A stretch of DNA of 64,000 nucleotides from Desulfosudis oleivorans (GCA_020723325.1 DYJD01000011.1:15373-79372); one strand, 5' to 3'. Shown: positions 35,726 through 45,584, counted from the stretch's first letter. Notes: generated by a model from the sequence alone, not told the origin. Program-made: numbers and translations.

Positions 35726-36787
35726 ATGAAACTACTCGCTTTAACGAAATATGATCATTATGGTCCCAGCAGTCGACTTCGTTTATTTCAGTATATACCA
35801 TACTTAAAAAATAGAGGAATATCCATCCGGGTTGAACCGCTTTTTAATTCTACTTATCTTCATGAACTCTTTTCAACCGGCAAACGCCCTTTACCCTCCA
35901 TATTATTCGGATATACCAAGCGTTGTCTAACCCTCCTAAAGCTGGGACAGTATGATCTTGTGTGGATCGAAAAAGAACTTTTCCCTTGGATACCTTTACT
36001 AGAAAAAGTGCTTCTTTCAATATTAAAAAAACCATACATTGTTGATTACGACGACGCTGTTTTCCACATGTATGATACACATACATCTCGTTTGGTTCGT
36101 TTTTTGCTAGGTAATAAAATTCATGCGGTTATGCGTAATGCAAGCATAGTCACCGCCGGGAATGCCTACCTTGCCCAGTATGCCCGAAACGTCGATGCTG
36201 GCCATGTGGAAGTCATCCCTACAGTTGTGGACATGTTACGTTACAGGGCGGCTGCATGTCCCCCCAAAAAAACTTTTACCATTGGTTGGATCGGAACACC
36301 TATAACCGAAAAATATGTCGAAATAATCAAGCCGGCTTTAGCGGCCCTGGCACAACAAACTGATGTGCGGATTGCACTGGTTGGAGCTTCTCAGAATGCT
36401 TTGTCTGGCTTGAAAAGGGAAATCCTACCATGGAGCGAGAGGACGGAAGTCGCTACTATTCAATCCTTTGATGTCGGAATAATGCCGTTATTGGACAGTC
36501 CTTTTGAACAGGGCAAATGCGGCTACAAACTCATTCAGTATATGGCCTGTGGCGTGCCGGTTATCGCCTCGCCCGTTGGTGTTAATCAAAACATTGTGGA
36601 GCATGGAATTAATGGTTTTTTGGCAGGAAATATAAATGAATGGATTGAGTATCTAGAATTATTAAGAGCGGATAAATCAGTTCGAAACAAACTCGGCAAA
36701 AATGCTAGGTTCAAAGTAGAAAACTATTTTTCCTTATCGCAAACAGCACCCATTTTTTATAATCTTTTGCTCCAGGCAGCAACATGA
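35726..36787 (+). CDS. GT4 family glycosyltransferase
   Basis: A 353-residue GT-B fold protein. The C-half has IGWIGTPITEKYVEII, FDVGIMPLLDSPFEQGKCGYKLIQYMACGVPVIASPVG (residues about 250-285, abridged) and EHGINGFLA. The EX7E-like site is modified to the QGKCGYK...QYM form common in a subgroup acting on O-antigens. The N-half begins LLALTKYDHYGPSSRLRLFQY. Donor unknown. It precedes asnB by 20 bp. Confidence 0.85.
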   Translation: MKLLALTKYDHYGPSSRLRLFQYIPYLKNRGISIRVEPLFNSTYLHELFSTGKRPLPSILFGYTKRCLTLLKLGQYDLVWIEKELFPWIPLLEKVLLSILKKPYIVDYDDAVFHMYDTHTSRLVRFLLGNKIHAVMRNASIVTAGNAYLAQYARNVDAGHVEVIPTVVDMLRYRAAACPPKKTFTIGWIGTPITEKYVEIIKPALAALAQQTDVRIALVGASQNALSGLKREILPWSERTEVATIQSFDVGIMPLLDSPFEQGKCGYKLIQYMACGVPVIASPVGVNQNIVEHGINGFLAGNINEWIEYLELLRADKSVRNKLGKNARFKVENYFSLSQTAPIFYNLLLQAAT

Positions 36788-36807
36788 TCATGTAAAGTTA
36801 TTATAAT

Positions 36808-38769
36808 ATGTGCGGAATAACCGGTTTTTTTTCAAAGTCTATTGCTATTGATCAATGGACCCAAATTTTGACGTCCATGGCCACAGTCATGGCCCATCGC
36901 GGACCCGATGACCAAGATATTTGGTATGATGTCACTGCAGGTATGGGGTTGGCCCATCGAAGACTCTCCATTATCGATCTTTCCACTGACGGCCGCCAGC
37001 CCATGATTTCCACTTCCGGTCGGTATGTGATTGTCTATAACGGTGAAGTCTATAATTTTAAACAAATCCGTAAATACCTTGAAGGTGTTAGAATTAACTG
37101 GCGCGGCGGTTCAGATACCGAAGTAATACTAGCCGCCATTGAAACTTGGGGTATAAAAGAAGCTGTCAAGCAATTCATCGGTATGTTTGCATTTGCCGTA
37201 TGGGATCGAAAGGAAAGAAGGCTAAGCTTGTGTCGAGATCGATTAGGCATAAAGCCATTATATTATGGTAAATGCAAAGACGGTTTTTTGTTCGGCTCGG
37301 AATTGAAACCGTTTTCAGTTTTTCCGGATTTCAAGCCGGCTATCGATCGAAATGCATTGGCTCTTTATTTCCGGTTTAATTGTATACCGGCGCCGTTTTG
37401 TATATTTCAAAACACTAGGAAATTATTGCCGGGAACAATTTTAACTCTTTCAGCGGAGCATATGCTGAACAGATCTGAATTACCTGAGCCTGAACCCTAT
37501 TGGTCAGCCGCTGAAGTGGTTAATGCGGGTCAAAAACAAGCTATTACCTCTTCCCCAGATCAAGCTATCGAAGAACTCCATGCGCTATTAAAGGATGCCG
37601 TTGGTTTGCGCATGATCAGCGATGTGCCCTTGGGAGCTTTTTTATCAGGTGGGATTGATTCTTCTATGGTCGTTGCTTTGATGCAAACTCAATCAACAGA
37701 TAAAATAAAAACTTTTTCCATTGGTTTTTCGGAAGAAGGCTATAATGAGGCCATCTATGCAAAAAACGTTGCAGAGCATTTGGGAACCGCGCATACCGAA
37801 CTCTATGTAACAGCGGCCGAGACTCTCAAGGTGATTGAGGAGTTGCCCTTTTTATATGATGAACCATTCGCCGACTCTTCTCAAATTCCTACTGTTCTGC
37901 TTTCAAGATTGACGCGCAGGCATGTTACCGTAAGTCTTTCCGGAGATGGGGGGGATGAATTGTTTGGTGGCTACAACCGGTATTTCTGGGGGCGTATCAT
38001 TTGGAATACTATCGGTATGTTACCGGTTGGTATTCGAAAAGTTATGGCTGCCGGACTTCAAAATATTTCGCCTCTATCCTGGGATTCACTGTTTCATTCC
38101 ATCATCAGGCGACTACCAGACAGATTCAAGCTGGATACACCCGGTGATAGGATACACAAACTCGCCGATGTAATAGCTTCAAATGGGCCGGAAGACATGT
38201 ATCAGTTGCTGATTTCCCATTGGAACAAGCCTGAAAAACTGGTGATCAACAGTATGGAACCCTCCAGTAATCTGATTCAACACCCATGGCTTACCCGACA
38301 TAAAGATTTCACCCACCAAATGATGTATTTTGATCTGATCAACTATCTGCCCAATGATATTCTAACCAAAGTAGATCGGGCCAGCATGGGAGTGGGTCTA
38401 GAGGCACGGGTTCCGCTCCTTGACCATCGAATCGTGGAGTTTGCCTGGCGCTTACCTTTGTCCATGAAAATAAAGGGGGGGCAAGGGAAATGGATTTTCA
38501 GAAAAGTACTTGAATTATATGTGCCTAGGCAATTGTTTAATCGGCCCAAAACCGGTTTTGCCATTCCGATTGATACCTGGCTGAGAACCGATTTGAGGGC
38601 ATGGGCCGAAGAACTCCTGTCTGAAAAAAAATTGGCCCAGGAAGGTTTTTTAAATTCACAAGATATCCGGCAGAAATGGTTGGAGCATGTAACTGGAAAA
38701 CGTAACTGGCAGTATCATCTATGGGATGTGCTCATGTTTCAAGCCTGGAAAGCCCATTATCGAGTATGA
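36808..38769 (+). CDS. asnB: Asparagine synthase-like amidotransferase
   Basis: A 653-residue class II glutamine amidotransferase. The N-terminal nucleophile is Cys2 in MCGITGFF; RGPDDQD and VYNGEVYNFKQIRKYL belong to the glutaminase. The synthetase half carries the PP-loop LSGGIDSS (about residue 278). In polysaccharide loci such proteins often amidate uronic acids rather than make free asparagine. UDP-glucuronate is available from ugd at 11319, so an amidated hexuronic acid is a reasonable guess. It overlaps the next gene by 4 bp (ATGA). Confidence 0.88.
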   Translation: MCGITGFFSKSIAIDQWTQILTSMATVMAHRGPDDQDIWYDVTAGMGLAHRRLSIIDLSTDGRQPMISTSGRYVIVYNGEVYNFKQIRKYLEGVRINWRGGSDTEVILAAIETWGIKEAVKQFIGMFAFAVWDRKERRLSLCRDRLGIKPLYYGKCKDGFLFGSELKPFSVFPDFKPAIDRNALALYFRFNCIPAPFCIFQNTRKLLPGTILTLSAEHMLNRSELPEPEPYWSAAEVVNAGQKQAITSSPDQAIEELHALLKDAVGLRMISDVPLGAFLSGGIDSSMVVALMQTQSTDKIKTFSIGFSEEGYNEAIYAKNVAEHLGTAHTELYVTAAETLKVIEELPFLYDEPFADSSQIPTVLLSRLTRRHVTVSLSGDGGDELFGGYNRYFWGRIIWNTIGMLPVGIRKVMAAGLQNISPLSWDSLFHSIIRRLPDRFKLDTPGDRIHKLADVIASNGPEDMYQLLISHWNKPEKLVINSMEPSSNLIQHPWLTRHKDFTHQMMYFDLINYLPNDILTKVDRASMGVGLEARVPLLDHRIVEFAWRLPLSMKIKGGQGKWIFRKVLELYVPRQLFNRPKTGFAIPIDTWLRTDLRAWAEELLSEKKLAQEGFLNSQDIRQKWLEHVTGKRNWQYHLWDVLMFQAWKAHYRV

Positions 38770-39746
38770 AAAGAATTCTAATTACCGGCGCAGCCGGGTT
38801 TATTGGCAAGGCTGTTTGTCAAAGACTGGCCAAAGACCACAACATAAAAGGGCTTTTCCACAATCGAAAACCGATTGATATCGATTCGGCTTTATTGGAA
38901 CAGATTGATCTTGACGACGAAGCCGGGGTGGAAAGACTCTGCCGTGGCTTTGAACCTGAAATTACAATTCACTGTGCCGGGATTGCTCATCAAAAGCTTG
39001 GCAGTTGTCATCGTGACCATTATTTCAAAATCAACTGCGATGCTGCTTTCAAATTGGCTGCGGCAGTATTTCGTTCCAACCCAAATGCTCATTTTATCCA
39101 TCTCTCCTCTGTATCGGTTTATGGTGAAACCAATTTGGCATTGCCAGTGACGGAAACCCATCCTTGTCGCCCTAGCGGGGATTATGCTGAAAGCAAATAC
39201 GCTGCTGAAAAAAAAATAATCGCATTCAAGGAAAAAAGACCAGCAGGATGTATCACCATATTGCGTTTGGCACCGGTTTACGATGCTGATTGGCATTTTA
39301 ATCTGGATCGCCGGATTTTGGCGCCGAGAAAATTGGCTTTTTTACGTTTCGGTAGCGGTCGACAGCAATTGTCTGCCCTGGCGCGTCCAAATCTAATTGA
39401 TTTCATAGACTTTCTGATCCAAAAGCCCTTGTTCTCGGATCAACAAATTGAAATTTATAATGTTTGCGATAAAGAAGCCTATAGTTTCAATGAGCTTATT
39501 CGCGTTTTCCAAAAAAGCGGTTTACATTTCCCAGCTCCTGTGATTTGGATTCCTTTGCCTGCGGTTTTGGGTGTGACGCGCTTATGGGGAATTATCAATC
39601 CGGCAAGGCGAAAATGGATTCATGCTGCCTATGAGAAACTGGCCTATAGTTTTGTTTATGACAATCGAAAAATGTTTCAAGCCGGTTTTCAGATGCGGCA
39701 TTCACTGCAAAGCATTTTTGCTACCAAAGGAAAAACCCTTGGATAA
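38766..39746 (+). CDS. NAD-dependent epimerase/reductase (WbpV-like)
   Basis: A 326-residue extended short-chain dehydrogenase. ILITGAAGFIGKAVCQRL is the NAD loop, and SGDYAESKYAAEKKI the YxxxK pair. ATG 38766 overlaps the asnB stop; a longer frame is open inside asnB but is unlikely. Paired with the WbpM-like dehydratase downstream it resembles WbpV, which reduces a UDP-4-keto-6-deoxy-HexNAc to UDP-QuiNAc or UDP-FucNAc. That reaction is an inference from context. Confidence 0.82.
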   Translation: MKRILITGAAGFIGKAVCQRLAKDHNIKGLFHNRKPIDIDSALLEQIDLDDEAGVERLCRGFEPEITIHCAGIAHQKLGSCHRDHYFKINCDAAFKLAAAVFRSNPNAHFIHLSSVSVYGETNLALPVTETHPCRPSGDYAESKYAAEKKIIAFKEKRPAGCITILRLAPVYDADWHFNLDRRILAPRKLAFLRFGSGRQQLSALARPNLIDFIDFLIQKPLFSDQQIEIYNVCDKEAYSFNELIRVFQKSGLHFPAPVIWIPLPAVLGVTRLWGIINPARRKWIHAAYEKLAYSFVYDNRKMFQAGFQMRHSLQSIFATKGKTLG

Positions 39747-39778
39747 ATCATCTGGCTGAATCTGGATAAGATTGATCT

Positions 39779-41683
39779 GTGAAATTGAATCGAAATACTA
39801 TTGCAGTGCTCTGGGTCGATGCTCTGCTGATTGCATGTGCATATTTTTTAGCCAATCTGATCCGTTTCGAATTTGCCATCCCGTTATACTTCCTACAACA
39901 GATTAAACACATGCTTTTCATCATCGTGCCTGTTAAAATGACGATATTCCATTTTTTTTCCCTATACCGGGGTATGTGGCGCTACACCAGTGTATCGGAT
40001 CTGAGCAATATCATCAAGGCCGCCATTGTCAGTTCCCTTTTGATTGTCAGCCTTGTTTCTTTTGTTCACCGCTTTGAAGGCTTTTCCCGATCGGTCTTTA
40101 TCATTGACTGGTGCCTTATTATTTTTTTTATCGGCGGATTTCGTTTGTCTGTGCGCTATTACTATGAACGCATCGGAGAGAATCCCGCCATATCAAACAT
40201 CATTGAGGATTTGCACGGTTTTTTTTTCCCGCTTAAAAAAGACCGAAAAAGGCTGCTGATCATCGGCGCCGGCAATTGTGGGGAAACCATATACCGGGAA
40301 ATACGGGGGAACAATCAGCTCGCCTATTCGGTCGCCGGTTTCCTGGATGATGATCCGCAAAAACAGGGAAAAACCATTCATGGGGTTCCGGTATTGGGAA
40401 CCATTAATGACGTTCAGGAGGCTGCCCAAAAAGCACGCGCTGATGAATTGCTCATCGCGATTCCTTCCGCCAGCGGGCAGCAGATGCGGCGTATTGTTGA
40501 AAATTGCCGACAAAGCGGAATTGATTATAAGACCATACCCGGCTATCGCGAACTGATTAATGGTAAAGTAACCCTGAAAGCTGTTCGAGAGGTTGATTAT
40601 AGTGATTTGTTGGGCCGGGAGGCGGTCCGTTTGGATCAGCAAAAGATCGGTGCCTACCTGAAATCCCAAACCGTACTAATAACCGGGGCAGGCGGCTCCA
40701 TCGGCTCGGAATTATGCCGGCAAGCGGCTCGTTTTCAACCCAGTCAGCTTTTGCTGTTGGATAATGCCGAAAGCCCTTTATACGAGATTGAATTGGAATT
40801 GAAGACGAATTTTGATCAAATCCAAGTGATCCCCCTTTTATGCGATATTCGCAATCATGATGCCCTTGAGAAAGTCTTTAACCGGTATCGTCCTTATACG
40901 GTTTTTCATGCCGCTGCGTACAAACATGTGCCCATGCTGGAATTGCAGCCTTGGAGAGCGGTGGATAACAATATTTTAGGCACATTAAACCTGATTGAAA
41001 TTTCATCCCAATTTGATATAGATCGATTTGTTTTTGTTTCAACGGATAAGGCGGTGCGGCCGGTTAATGTAATGGGGGCTTCCAAAAGGGTGGCGGAAAT
41101 GCTGGTTCAAAGCCGGAGCAACCAGGCCGATTCCAAGACGCGTTTCATGATTGTCCGGTTCGGCAATGTGGTCGGCAGTGTCGGCAGCGTGATTCCGTTG
41201 TTTAAAAGGCAAATTGAAAAAGGCGGGCCGGTAACGGTCACCCATCCGGAAGTTACCCGATATTTCATGATGATACCGGAAGCCTGCCAGTTGATCCTGC
41301 AGGCCGGGGCCCTGGCAGATGAAAATCATGGCGCCATCTATTTATTGGAAATGGGGGCGCCCATAAAAATTGCGGACATGGCCAGGGATCTGATTCGCTT
41401 TTCCGGTTTTGTTCCAGATGAGGAAATTGCCATTCAATATATCGGCCTGCGGCCTGGGGAAAAACTGTATGAGGAACTGATCACTGCCGATGAAGGCGTG
41501 GTTCCTACTAGTCATGAAAAAATTATGGTGCTGAAAGGCGGCTCCAGCCGTGATTTGGGTGATTTGAAAAAAGCAGTGATGGAACTTGCGCTGTCGGCAA
41601 AAAGTCAGGAACGTTCCGGTATCATAGAAAAGCTGAAGATGATTGTGCCTGAATATAATCCCATGCTCGATAATCTGGATTAG
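39779..41683 (+). CDS. Membrane UDP-HexNAc 4,6-dehydratase (WbpM/FlaA1-like)
   Basis: A 634-residue protein with GTG start at 39779. Residues 1-125 contain four membrane helices. Residues 155-290 form a Rossmann-like domain with IIGAGNCGETIYREI. Residues 295-590 are the dehydratase: TGAGGSIGSELCRQAARFQP and STDKAVRPVNVMGASKR with the catalytic Asp/Lys and modified Met replacing Tyr. The enzyme makes UDP-4-keto-6-deoxy-GlcNAc for QuiNAc or FucNAc. It lies between the WbpV-like reductase and rfbB. Confidence 0.9.
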   Translation: MKLNRNTIAVLWVDALLIACAYFLANLIRFEFAIPLYFLQQIKHMLFIIVPVKMTIFHFFSLYRGMWRYTSVSDLSNIIKAAIVSSLLIVSLVSFVHRFEGFSRSVFIIDWCLIIFFIGGFRLSVRYYYERIGENPAISNIIEDLHGFFFPLKKDRKRLLIIGAGNCGETIYREIRGNNQLAYSVAGFLDDDPQKQGKTIHGVPVLGTINDVQEAAQKARADELLIAIPSASGQQMRRIVENCRQSGIDYKTIPGYRELINGKVTLKAVREVDYSDLLGREAVRLDQQKIGAYLKSQTVLITGAGGSIGSELCRQAARFQPSQLLLLDNAESPLYEIELELKTNFDQIQVIPLLCDIRNHDALEKVFNRYRPYTVFHAAAYKHVPMLELQPWRAVDNNILGTLNLIEISSQFDIDRFVFVSTDKAVRPVNVMGASKRVAEMLVQSRSNQADSKTRFMIVRFGNVVGSVGSVIPLFKRQIEKGGPVTVTHPEVTRYFMMIPEACQLILQAGALADENHGAIYLLEMGAPIKIADMARDLIRFSGFVPDEEIAIQYIGLRPGEKLYEELITADEGVVPTSHEKIMVLKGGSSRDLGDLKKAVMELALSAKSQERSGIIEKLKMIVPEYNPMLDNLD

Positions 41684-41694
41684 GACTGGATAAA

Positions 41695-42774
41695 ATGAAA
41701 TCCCTAAAAAAAATTTTGGTAACCGGCGGCGCCGGCTTCATTGGTTCCAATTTTATTCGACATGCTTTACAAACAAGGCCGGAATGGGAGATTTACAACC
41801 TGGATGCATTAACCTATGCCGGGAACCCCAACAATCTGGCCGACCTTTCCCCGGATCAAAACCCGCGCCATCACTTTTTTCACGCAGACATTCGCGATGG
41901 AAAATTTTTAAAGAATTTGTTCCAGAAAGAATCCTTTGAAGGGGTTTTCCATTTTGCCGCAGAATCCCATGTGGATCGATCGATTTTGGAACCTGAGGCT
42001 TTTGTGGAAACCAATGTACTTGGAACATTTCGCCTTCTAGAAGCCAGTCTTTCTCAATGGGAGCAAACCGGGCGCCCAAAATTCAAATTTGTACATATTT
42101 CCACGGATGAGGTCTACGGCAGTCTTGGCCCGGTGGGCTATTTTACGGAAACAACCCCCTATGACCCTTCCAGCCCTTATTCTGCCTCCAAAGCAGGCTC
42201 TGATCATTTGGCCAAGGCCTATTGCAAAACCTATGGGCTGCCGCTGGTAGTCACCAATTGTTCCAACAATTACGGCCCTTATCAATTTCCGGAAAAATTG
42301 ATTCCGCTGATGATCCTGAATATCATTGAGAAGAAACCCCTGCCGGTTTACGGTGACGGCAAAAACATCCGGGATTGGCTCTATGTCGTCGACCACTGCG
42401 AGGCCTTGATCCGTGTTTTTGAGGACGGACGCAACGGTGAGACATACAACATCGGCGGTTCTGCCGAGTATGAAAATATTGCCGTGATCCATTTGCTTTG
42501 TGAATTGCTGGACAAGCGTCTGCAAAGGGGGCCGGGTGAGAGTAGCAAGAACCTGATCAGAATGGTGAAAGATCGTCCGGGCCATGACCGCCGTTATGCC
42601 ATTGATGCTGGGAAAATCAAATCAGAATTGGGCTGGGCCCCGCGCCATGGATTTGAAGACGGCATCAGCCAAACCATTGATTGGTATCTGACGCATATGG
42701 CTTGGGTGCATGCGGTTCGCAGCGGTAGATACCGTGAATGGATAGAAAAAAATTATGATAAACGGGATCAGTAA
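41695..42774 (+). CDS. rfbB: dTDP-glucose 4,6-dehydratase
   Basis: A 359-residue short-chain dehydrogenase of dTDP-rhamnose synthesis. TGGAGFIGSNFIRHAL, HISTDEVYGSLG with catalytic Asp-Glu, and YSASKAGSDHLAKAY are diagnostic. Starts 12 bp after the WbpM-like gene. It begins the rfbBACD block. Confidence 0.95.
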   Translation: MKSLKKILVTGGAGFIGSNFIRHALQTRPEWEIYNLDALTYAGNPNNLADLSPDQNPRHHFFHADIRDGKFLKNLFQKESFEGVFHFAAESHVDRSILEPEAFVETNVLGTFRLLEASLSQWEQTGRPKFKFVHISTDEVYGSLGPVGYFTETTPYDPSSPYSASKAGSDHLAKAYCKTYGLPLVVTNCSNNYGPYQFPEKLIPLMILNIIEKKPLPVYGDGKNIRDWLYVVDHCEALIRVFEDGRNGETYNIGGSAEYENIAVIHLLCELLDKRLQRGPGESSKNLIRMVKDRPGHDRRYAIDAGKIKSELGWAPRHGFEDGISQTIDWYLTHMAWVHAVRSGRYREWIEKNYDKRDQ

Positions 42775-42853
42775 AGCCACAGGAAGTAATACAAGGTTAA
42801 AAACCGAGTAAAAACAATAATTATTATTAGATTGGGGTAGGGTCGCAATCCAA

Positions 42854-43735
42854 ATGAAAGGCATTATTCTGGCCGGAGGTTCCGGCACGCGTTTGTATCC
42901 AATCACAAGGGTCGTGAGTAAACAGTTGTTACCGATCTATGATAAACCGATGATTTATTATCCTCTTTCTGTCCTGATGCTGGCCGGTTTGCGGGATATT
43001 CTCATTATTTCAACCCCCACTGACCTGCCCATGTTTCAGGCTTTATTGAATGACGGCTCCCAGTGGGGGATCGCATTTACCTATGCAGTCCAGGAAAAAC
43101 CCGCAGGACTGGCCCAAGCCTTTACCATCGGCCGGAAATTTGTCGGCAATGACACGGTCTGTTTGATTTTAGGGGATAATATTTTCTATGGTCAGGGCTT
43201 GACCGGCCAGTTGCGAAAAGCCGCGGAAATAAAAAATGGCGCCACGGTTTTCGGATACTGGGTAAAAGATCCCCAGCGCTATGGGGTTGTGACTTTTAAT
43301 GCTGCCGGGCAAGCTGTCAAAATCGAGGAGAAACCTGCCCAGCCCGAATCCAATTGGGCTGTTACCGGTCTGTATTTTTACGACAATCAAGTTCTCGATA
43401 TCGCCGCCGGTCTGAAACCCTCTGTCCGGGGTGAGCTGGAGATTACGGATGTGAATCGGACCTATTTGGAGCGCAATGCGCTATTTGTGGAAAAACTCGG
43501 TCGTGGGATCGCCTGGTTGGATACCGGCACCCATGAGAGCTTGATGCAAGCGGCAAATTATATTGAGGCCATCGAAAACAGACAGGGTTTAAAGGTGGCC
43601 TGTGTGGATGAAATCGCCTATAAAATGAAATATATCGACGCAGAACAGGTGGAAAGGCTGGCCCGTCCGATGCTGAAAACAGAATATGGGCAATATTTGA
43701 TCACAATGCTGAAACACGAGAGCAGCAACAGATGA
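42854..43735 (+). CDS. rfbA: Glucose-1-phosphate thymidylyltransferase
   Basis: A 293-residue nucleotidyltransferase that makes dTDP-glucose, normally feedback-inhibited by dTDP-rhamnose. [20 protein letters not shown] (residues 8-27) is the nucleotide-binding signature, and [10 protein letters not shown] the Mg-binding Asp. It overlaps rfbC by 4 bp. The 79-bp gap before it is the only gap in the rfb block. Confidence 0.96.
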   Translation: MKGIILAGGSGTRLYPITRVVSKQLLPIYDKPMIYYPLSVLMLAGLRDILIISTPTDLPMFQALLNDGSQWGIAFTYAVQEKPAGLAQAFTIGRKFVGNDTVCLILGDNIFYGQGLTGQLRKAAEIKNGATVFGYWVKDPQRYGVVTFNAAGQAVKIEEKPAQPESNWAVTGLYFYDNQVLDIAAGLKPSVRGELEITDVNRTYLERNALFVEKLGRGIAWLDTGTHESLMQAANYIEAIENRQGLKVACVDEIAYKMKYIDAEQVERLARPMLKTEYGQYLITMLKHESSNR

Positions 43736-44295
43736 GATTTGAACAAACCGGACTAGAGGGTGTCCTGATTATTGAGCCGATGGTGTTCAAGGACCAGCGT
43801 GGCTTCTTCATGGAAACCTATCATCAATCACGTTATCGTGAAATCGGTATTCAGGATGATTTTATTCAGGATAATGTTTCCTTCTCGGTACAGAACACTT
43901 TGCGCGGGCTTCATTATCAATATCCCCGGTCCCAAGCCAAGCTCGTGCAAGTATTTCAAGGTGAAATCTACGATGTGGCCGTGGATATCAGGCGGGGTTC
44001 CCCGACTTTCGGCGCCTGGGTGGGCGTATATTTAAGTGCCACCAACAATCGACAATTGTACATTCCCAAGGGCTTTGCCCATGGATTTGCCGTGGTCAGC
44101 GATACGGCTCTGTTTACTTATAAATGCAGCGATTTTTATTCCCCTGAAACCGAAGGAGGGATCATGTGGAATGACCCGGATCTGGACATCGATTGGCCGG
44201 TGGAGAATCCCTTATTGTCCTTAAAGGATCAGAAATATGTCCGCCTTGGAGATATTGAACTGCAAAAACTGCCAAGTTTTACAGGTGAGGCATGA
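43732..44295 (+). CDS. rfbC: dTDP-4-dehydrorhamnose 3,5-epimerase
   Basis: A 187-residue cupin that epimerises at C3 and C5. [20 protein letters not shown] carries the catalytic His, and [15 protein letters not shown] the product-binding loop. It overlaps both neighbours by 4 bp, so rfbA, rfbC and rfbD are translationally coupled. Confidence 0.95.
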   Translation: MRFEQTGLEGVLIIEPMVFKDQRGFFMETYHQSRYREIGIQDDFIQDNVSFSVQNTLRGLHYQYPRSQAKLVQVFQGEIYDVAVDIRRGSPTFGAWVGVYLSATNNRQLYIPKGFAHGFAVVSDTALFTYKCSDFYSPETEGGIMWNDPDLDIDWPVENPLLSLKDQKYVRLGDIELQKLPSFTGEA

Positions 44296-45173
44296 CCATC
44301 CTGGTAATCGGCAGCAATGGACAGGTGGGTTGGGAGTTGGAACGTCAAGGTCGGCAGATGGGGCTGCCAATAAAAGCCAAGGATTTGCCTGAAATCGATA
44401 TCACCGATTTGCAATCAGTGGCGAAAAATTGCAATGCCGATACCCGTTTGATTATCAATGCAGCGGCATACACGGCGGTTGACAAGGCTGAATCTGAAGC
44501 GGAGCTGGCCTTTGCCGTCAATCAAATCGGCCCCCGGAATCTGGCCTGCTTCTGCGCTGATCAAAACATTCCGCTGATTCATCTTTCCACAGACTATGTT
44601 TTTGATGGGTCCAAGCATGCGCCCTATACGGAATCCGACCCGATTGCGCCTTTGGGAGTATACGGCGAAAGCAAATCAGCCGGCGAGGTTGCCGTGCGCT
44701 CCGTTTTAGCAAAGCATCTGATCTTGCGCACTTCCTGGCTTTCCGGCCTCCATGGACAGAATTTTGTCAAAACCATGTTGAGGCTCGGCCGGGAACGGGA
44801 AATTATTCGCGTGGTAAACGACCAACATGGCTGTCCCACATTCGCATTTGATCTGGCCGAGGTCATCGTAAAACTCGCCGTTCGCGCAGCCGCCGGAGAG
44901 GATTTGCCCTGGGGAACATATCACTATTGCGGCCAAGGCGCGACAACATGGTACGAGCTCACCCAGAAAATCATTTTATTGGCCGGCAAGTATATTGAAT
45001 TAAAGGTTCACACCATTGAACCCATACCAACCGCAGCCTATCCCACTGCGGCAAAACGACCCAGATATTCGGTTCTAGATTGCAGTTTGATCCAAAGACA
45101 CCTGGGAATCGTCAACAAACCTTGGCAGGAAGGGTTGATAAAACTGATTCATGGCCTGCTTGCCGACCAATGA
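44292..45173 (+). CDS. rfbD: dTDP-4-dehydrorhamnose reductase
   Basis: A 293-residue NADPH reductase giving dTDP-L-rhamnose. VIGSNGQVGWEL is the cofactor loop, INAAAYTAVDKAE and YGESKSAGE carry the conserved SDR elements. The last plus gene of the polysaccharide locus. Its stop abuts (1 bp) the stop of a small minus-strand gene. Confidence 0.95.
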   Translation: MTILVIGSNGQVGWELERQGRQMGLPIKAKDLPEIDITDLQSVAKNCNADTRLIINAAAYTAVDKAESEAELAFAVNQIGPRNLACFCADQNIPLIHLSTDYVFDGSKHAPYTESDPIAPLGVYGESKSAGEVAVRSVLAKHLILRTSWLSGLHGQNFVKTMLRLGREREIIRVVNDQHGCPTFAFDLAEVIVKLAVRAAAGEDLPWGTYHYCGQGATTWYELTQKIILLAGKYIELKVHTIEPIPTAAYPTAAKRPRYSVLDCSLIQRHLGIVNKPWQEGLIKLIHGLLADQ

Positions 45174-45350
45174 TTATTCCACATAGCCCCGGCAGCAAGA
45201 AATTCCCTGGGCGAGGATGGCCTGAATGGCACTGATAATAACACAATCGTCAGCGCATTTTGGGAAAAGCTTGCGTTGATCGCAATCCCTGCAAGGGCTT
45301 TTTTTAATATAGCCCAGTTCAAAATCGAATTTATCTCTTTTTATAGCCAT
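45174..45350 (-). CDS. Small Cys-rich protein (58 residues)
   Basis: A 58-codon frame, ATG 45350 to TAA 45174. It begins MAIKRDKFDFELGYIKKSPC and has cysteines at 20, 23, 32, 36, 52 and 53. The CxxC-x8-CxxxC spacing could bind zinc or an iron-sulfur cluster. It ends precisely where rfbD ends, with no overlap, which supports a real gene. I have an impression of similar SPCRDC-type mini-proteins in sulfate reducers, but no database check was possible. A TTGAT-N4-ATCA box lies 47 bp upstream. The ribosome site is weak. Confidence 0.6.
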   Translation of the reverse strand: MAIKRDKFDFELGYIKKSPCRDCDQRKLFPKCADDCVIISAIQAILAQGISCCRGYVE

Positions 45351-45396
45351 TCTGTTTTTTCAGCCTAGCGGCTCCTCATACTTTACGAAAATGGAC

Positions 45397-45410
45397 TTGA
45401 TCCATATCAC
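45397..45410. promoter_or_regulatory. FNR/CRP-family-like binding site
   Basis: TTGATCCATATCAC matches the TTGAT-N4-ATCAA consensus at nine of ten positions. It lies 47 bp before the small Cys-rich gene and about 90 bp upstream of the DUF2760 promoter. Position suits control of the small gene by an oxygen/nitrosative sensor of the CRP/FNR family (inference). Confidence 0.4.
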
Positions 45411-45500
45411 AGCTCGCTTATCAGAACAAGCTGGAAATTATGATCAAATCGACGGACTGGGAGCGGATCTTGCCCAAGTCCCGGTGGTCCTAATTCTTTC

Positions 45501-45529
45501 TTGACAGTTGGGCATGAAGCCCTTACATT
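45501..45529 (+). promoter_or_regulatory. Sigma-70 promoter of the DUF2760-Hsp70 operon
   Basis: Perfect TTGACA (45501-45506), 17-bp spacer, TACATT (45524-45529). Transcription would begin near 45536, giving a leader of about 50 nt before ATG 45585 with AAGGAG. No heat-shock (sigma-32) type promoter or CIRCE element was seen. Confidence 0.65.
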
Positions 45530-45584
45530 CCACCTTTATTTTAGTTGAAGCTGTTTTCAACCAAAGCCCCAAGGAGATTCAGCC

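Noticed and set aside
42037-42585. 182-residue minus frame opposite rfbB
   Set aside because: It is antisense to a fully conserved rfbB and shows no domain or ribosome site of its own.
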